Origin: Silene conica | Taxonomy: Eukaryota; Streptophyta; Magnoliopsida; Caryophyllales; Caryophyllaceae | Assembly: GCA_029255685.2 (NCBI GenBank) | Contig: CM055311.2 | Location: 55,077,048-55,141,047 of the forward strand | Direction: 5' to 3' | Length of the DNA stretch: 64,000 nt | In this document: piece by piece, positions 61,701 through 64,000 of the stretch | How the letters are laid out: the number at the start of each line of letters is the position of its first letter | Position numbering within the stretch: position 1 is the first letter of the stretch | The notes under the pieces: model-generated | Database searches by the model: none | Told to the model about the DNA's origin: nothing | What the model saw: the letters and a program-made list of their open reading frames with translations, nothing else | Program-made: the position numbers and the translations under genes

Positions 61701-63382
61701 GAGGATGCTAGGATGTTCGGGTAATAAATAGCTAAGGTAAAATAAATCCTAAGGTCAACATGTATTGCAGTCGCGTAAGGGGGTGTAACATATCTTTTTA
61801 GGTCTATGCTACCTAATAGCTCCTTTCGGCCTATGCTATTAGTTCCTAGGTCTCACAATTATTGGGTGTCAACAATAAGGGTGATTCCTAAATCCCAGGT
61901 TACATACCTTTCAGCCTTGAGTAACCTATCCGTCTTAAGGTGTAAACCAATGCCCTTCCCGTATCTTTCAATCTTGGGTAGGTCATTACTAACATCCTAC
62001 AAGTCTCCTATTGGTCTCATTGCAGGATATTAAAATTTATAAGAAAAGACGAAATAAGAAAACAGACGCGAGTGGTCGACCGACCGGCTACTCCAGTCGG
62101 CCGACCACGGCCTCGGTCGACCGACCGACTATTCCAGTCGGCCGACCGGGGTCCTGCTACAGGTCGGGTTTTTCGGATTTTATTTACCTATGCATATTAT
62201 TCCCTACATCCTAACATATGAAAATTAGTTACTCATAACTGTTAAGACGAATATAAAGTTGGGAATAAACATGAAGAACATAGTAATTAATCTAAACATG
62301 CAAGATTCAATAAGGCTTGGGGTTCTAATTTAACAATTGTAATAAAAGCAATAAGAACGATAATGAAACTAGATCAAAGAAGAATTACCACAATTGGAAT
62401 TAAGGTAGAACGGAATCAACTTTATTGAATACTTGGGAACTATTGAAAGATTGCAAAACTAAAAATATATGATGAGACTTTAGATAATAAGAAGATGGTG
62501 TATTCGATAGATCCAAGATATCTCAAACCCTAATCACAAGATTAGTTTATATAGGGTAAAAACTAAGAGTTTCCTAAAGATTCTAATTCTACTTTATTTC
62601 CGAAAAAGACTCGCATGGGCTTCGTTCTGGTCGGCCGACCCGTTTAGCTGGTCGGTCGACCGCTTCTTGTTGGACTTCTCTTATTTCCGGCCTTTCTTGG
62701 AAATTGGGCTTCATGAAAATCAGGCCTGGTCGGCCGACCCGTTTGGGTGGTCGGTCGACCGCTTCCTCTGGGGAGTCTTCGGTTTTCCTCTTGGTTTGAC
62801 TTTTGGTACTTGATTTTGACTCCAGTTGACTTTCCATTTATTCCTTAATTAAGCAAAAGACTTGAGGATACGAATTTGGTGCTAAATTGCTTCTTTTCCG
62901 CATAAATCTGCAAAAATGCATAAAAATACGAAAGTACACAATTTGTGGGAAATAAAGGCTAAAACATAGTAAATGAGCGACCAAATACGTGTAAAAATAG
63001 ATGTAAAACATCATAAAATAGACACGTATCAATGCTTATTCGGATCTTCGATGCTCATACCACTGAAACTGGGTAATTGATGTATCAACCCAGATTTCAG
63101 TTCAAAAGTAGCTCCATCATCCAAGGCTGGAAAGGTGATGCACAATGGTTGAACGTCAAGATTTGGAGCTGTAAGCTCCCTTAAGGTTCGAGTCTCTCTA
63201 GCCATATTCTCAGTAGTAGAAATTTCCGAAGTATTTGAATCAGAGTGTATATCGTATTCGGAATCTGGGTGCTCAAAAGCAACTAGCAAACCTTCCCCGA
63301 CTTGTCTTAACCTGAAAAATGTGCGTTCAATCTCTGAGTCGTAAGGCTCGAGTGGTTGGTCAGAAGAGCGAGTATTAGGCAT
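52712..63382 (-). CDS. Element X Gag-protease, split by element Y
   Basis: Part 1 is 63382..63032 and part 2 is 54904..52712. Removing Y and one ATGCT copy rejoins them in frame (DPNKH then LSDFHIV), about 847 residues. Part 1 opens MPNTRSSDQPLEPYDSEIER. Part 2 contains the retrotransposon Gag core (ARDWLNYLPP), a CX2CX4HX4C knuckle (CGICCIEGHPSDLC) and an aspartic protease site LDLGASINVLPY with a later ILLGRPFLKTAG. It stops soon after the protease, with no RT. Read in place, part 2 has eight N-terminal residues that come from Y's LTR. The split copy cannot make full-length Gag. Confidence 0.88.
54910..56463 (-). repeat. Element Y, 3' LTR
   Basis: It is 1554 bp, TGATGCCCG..CGTATCA. Paired-palindrome modules are at 55506..55538, 55547..55579, 56061..56093 and 56160..56192. 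Confidence 0.95.
56464..58483 (-). other. Element Y 3' untranslated interior
   Basis: There is no Pol domain. It has polypyrimidine/polypurine runs at 57170..57290 and paired-palindrome modules at 57124..57156, 58202..58234 and 58274..58306. Frames here are low-complexity. Confidence 0.7.
58484..61354 (-). CDS. Element Y Gag-protease polyprotein
   Basis: An intact 956-residue frame begins with ATG (MRRSVQGELLPLDLEIER). Domains: Gag core at about 160-285 (SAREWYRDLDR; GFEQWFLCNQFYNGLYDD), zinc knuckle CERCGGEGHVSKFC at about 355-370, a Pro/Gln-rich linker, a repeat-encoded stretch at about 525-560 with GRPT four times, and an aspartic protease with CDLGASISVMP at about 705 and IILGRPFLHTAG after it. 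The GRPT repeats are the translation of the paired palindromes, so the DNA repeat is tolerated in frame. It ends about 200 residues after the protease with no RT. The Pro-Gln linker, intact frame and twin LTRs suggest a mobile non-autonomous element using Pol made elsewhere. Confidence 0.93.
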   Translation of the reverse strand: MRRSVQGELLPLDLEIERTLRERRKQLLANQEGGSPSSLFQEDLFELPPSSPKTPPSQPNSPINPLSPKTPSFTHFPVFPKEEDNMAEEATIASHSMPQAKDLYKGFTLSAGTGKPFEAKPAYITMVERNQFGGSANEDAAKHIEIFTDYICSIAPPEGVTQDQIKQTMFIFSLRDSAREWYRDLDRTAAGVTDWNTLALAFYRKYYSASKTNALRAQITNFKQGPNEDFSEAWDRFKRLVRSIPHHGFEQWFLCNQFYNGLYDDNRAYLDAAANGRFQDNSGETKGLKLIEDVAVHRAEHGTSRGNQRKSEYNLSAIEALTAKLEKFEAAGKLDLGSGSKGGIYQVNAVQDGPFACERCGGEGHVSKFCTSSNETCAAFQHYRWNNFYDPNNNNVHPNLRWTSQNVQNPQHMQPQQNSTYVPPHKQNFQRPPFNPQPPSNPPPNTDALIQNLIGLVQKESQAREAGMKMLESQIAQIASKNDTRAPGQLPTKPDQKKETLNVVTLRSGAKVGAEKEKTASSSKVGRPTEESGRPTAEQDPKLSAEQETGRPTEDTGRPTTEAESEVPFRPELPNNLRDFLFRGDKTPRFLKRAANTESSAAPFPERLVPSKEQVSFDKFKDVIRSLNVQVPFLELVQQVPSYLKFMRQLLSRKRSLEKVESVALTEESSSFLTHVIAPHKLEDPGSFSVPCNIGTFPVKKALCDLGASISVMPLSVALKLGMTEFAVTSMTVQMADRTSMEPVGVLENIPVRIDRFFFPVDFVVLDIPEDAHIPIILGRPFLHTAGAIIDVGTGTLTFKVGKHSIIYGLSYRKKDAMTPITCNAITSEKKYEVITTSPPLLPVPVSVFTPPPQIGSSREDTFAMTIAGIGLGKPKEKEVIIQRGGMGCLSYGEDEDPDVVDREEKKKRRQAQEERPSHMLCHGGKKMCFATEAKTVETTACRQKPWSDIFRIFSG
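61455..61472 (-). promoter_or_regulatory. Element Y primer binding site (tRNA-Asp type)
   Basis: Minus strand TGGCGCCGTTGCCGGGGA, five bases inside the LTR edge at 61478. Confidence 0.9.
61478..63031 (-). repeat. Element Y, 5' LTR
   Basis: It is 1554 bp, with the same modules at 62074, 62115, 62629 and 62728. Confidence 0.95.
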
Positions 63383-63441
63383 AAACTAAAACAATAAAAT
63401 AAAAGTCTACACTAAAGAAACACAAAAATTTACTATTGCCT

Positions 63442-63459
63442 TCCCCGGCAACGGCGCCA
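63442..63459 (-). promoter_or_regulatory. Element X primer binding site (tRNA-Asp type)
   Basis: Minus strand TGGCGCCGTTGCCGGGGA lies five bases inside the right LTR edge. It is identical to the sites at 35716 and 61455. Confidence 0.88.
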
Positions 63460-63464
63460 AAATT

Positions 63465-64000
63465 TGGTGAGCCGAAGTCGTATGCTCCCAAAGATAATAT
63501 TTATAACACTTAAAACCTTAAACTAATATAGTATATGGTAATAAGGATCGATCCACAGAGAAGGCGATGTAATTTATGTGAATTAAAGTATAGAAAGTAA
63601 GTAACAATAATAGGGGGGTTTTGTGATTGAAAAATCTATAGTCTACTAAACAAACAATAAAGATGAATGAATTCAGATGATTAAAAGATCTTGGGTCAAT
63701 AAACATCCGCTATCAACAAACTAATTGGTCTTCGATTGTCTTTAACTCAATTACTCTCAAGTACTTTATTGTGGAAATACGGGTTTCCTTCTTCCTCTTA
63801 AGTATAATCAACTAAGTCGAAACGCGATATTAGAAGACCCTAATTATTGAACAATCTAAGCCAAGCGTCTAGATTTAATCCAACAATAGCATTAACAATC
63901 CAAGGAAGCAATAAAGATAACGATCTTTAACACACGCGGTTAACGATTCGAATTATATGTTTAGTCTCTACCTTGTCCTAATAACGATGAAACGCATACA
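63465..64000 (-). repeat. Element X, 5' LTR (partial)
   Basis: It matches 50045..50580 base for base except near 63756 (A here, T in the left copy). It continues beyond the window. Confidence 0.9.

Larger units (their letters stand above)
55506..62760. repeat. Thirteen 33-bp paired-palindrome modules of element Y
   Basis: Each module is GGTCG-NN-CGACC, nine variable bases, GGTCG-NN-CGACC (one arm base changed in some). Starts: 55506, 55547, 56061, 56160, 57124, 58202, 58274, 59675, 59747, 62074, 62115, 62629, 62728. The half-modules are always 21 bp apart. Confidence 0.93.
54905..63036 (-). mobile_element. Athila-like element Y, gag-protease only, 8.1 kb, very young
   Basis: LTRs are 54910..56463 and 61478..63031, both exactly 1554 bp. 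I found one difference (T at 55206, C at 61774). Target duplication ATGCT is at 54905..54909 and 63032..63036. It has a tRNA-Asp primer site and sits inside element X's gag in the same orientation. The 5-kb interior holds one long gag-protease frame, then 2 kb without RT, RNase H or integrase. It carries 13 paired-palindrome modules (see findings). Confidence 0.95.
50045..64000 (-). mobile_element. Athila-like element X, gag-protease only, interrupted by Y
   Basis: The left LTR is 50045..51500. The right LTR starts at 63465 and runs off the window. A tRNA-Asp primer site (63459..63442) and a purine-rich tract next to the left LTR (51514..51501) set the minus orientation. The interior holds a gag-protease frame split by element Y, a conserved GGGAGGCAACCCA motif and three hairpins. 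There is no RT, RNase H or integrase. Without Y, X would be about 6.8 kb if both LTRs are equal. Only one difference was noted between the LTRs over the visible part, so it is young. Confidence 0.88.

Overview
This window is plant nuclear DNA from a repeat-rich eudicot genome. The evidence is spliced genes with GT-AG introns, TATA boxes of the plant type, a tau-class glutathione transferase, a PRONE-domain RopGEF (a plant-only family), plant mariner, CACTA, Helitron and hAT elements, and Ty1/copia and Athila-like Ty3/gypsy retrotransposons primed from plant initiator tRNA-Met and tRNA-Asp. I cannot name the species.

Layout. 1-5.6 kb: a tau GST gene (minus strand, two exons) with small hAT/MITE elements upstream. 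5.9-8.5 kb: a LINE relic and an LTR-like block containing a higher-order minisatellite. 8.8-12.3 kb: a complete seven-exon RopGEF gene (minus). 13.0-21.1 kb: a decayed Ty1/copia element with matching 5-bp target duplications, itself interrupted by a 2.9-kb solo LTR with its own 5-bp duplication. 21.7-24.8 kb: a possible three-exon gene of unknown function with a broken mariner transposase antisense in its second intron. 24.85-30.75 kb: a non-autonomous CACTA transposon starting 13 bp after that gene's stop. 30.8-33.4 kb: a Helitron-like element and two inverted-repeat elements sitting in (TA)n. 33.6-38 kb: a SINE-like insertion, an LTR fragment and a deleted Athila-like element. 38.1-46.1 kb: a gag-only copia element (TR-GAG-like) with two 1242-bp LTRs. 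47-49.2 kb: an hAT MITE and a DUF1645-family gene (minus). 49.6-64 kb: an LTR fragment and a CACTA end, cut by Athila-like element X, whose gag is split by a second, very young Athila-like element Y. Both X and Y encode only Gag and protease.

Only four loci look like host genes: GST, RopGEF, DUF1645 and the hypothetical gene. They share no evident pathway. RopGEF activates ROP GTPases at the plasma membrane, GST acts in cytosolic detoxification, and the DUF1645 protein is of unknown, possibly stress-related, role.

The most unusual signal is in the retrotransposons. Element Y carries 13 copies of a 33-bp module: two 12-bp near-palindromes (arms GGTCG and CGACC) separated by exactly 9 bp of variable sequence. 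They lie in its LTRs, its untranslated region and inside its coding region. The deleted Athila-like element at 35-37 kb has an analogous system built on a different palindrome (CTCGATCGAG), also spaced about 20/30 bp, again in coding region and LTR. The solo LTR at 14-17 kb has five GC-rich hairpins with compensating stem changes, and element X has three hairpins with changing stems around a constant GAAA-capped core. Several unrelated elements thus appear to carry family-specific, spacing- or structure-constrained palindrome systems.
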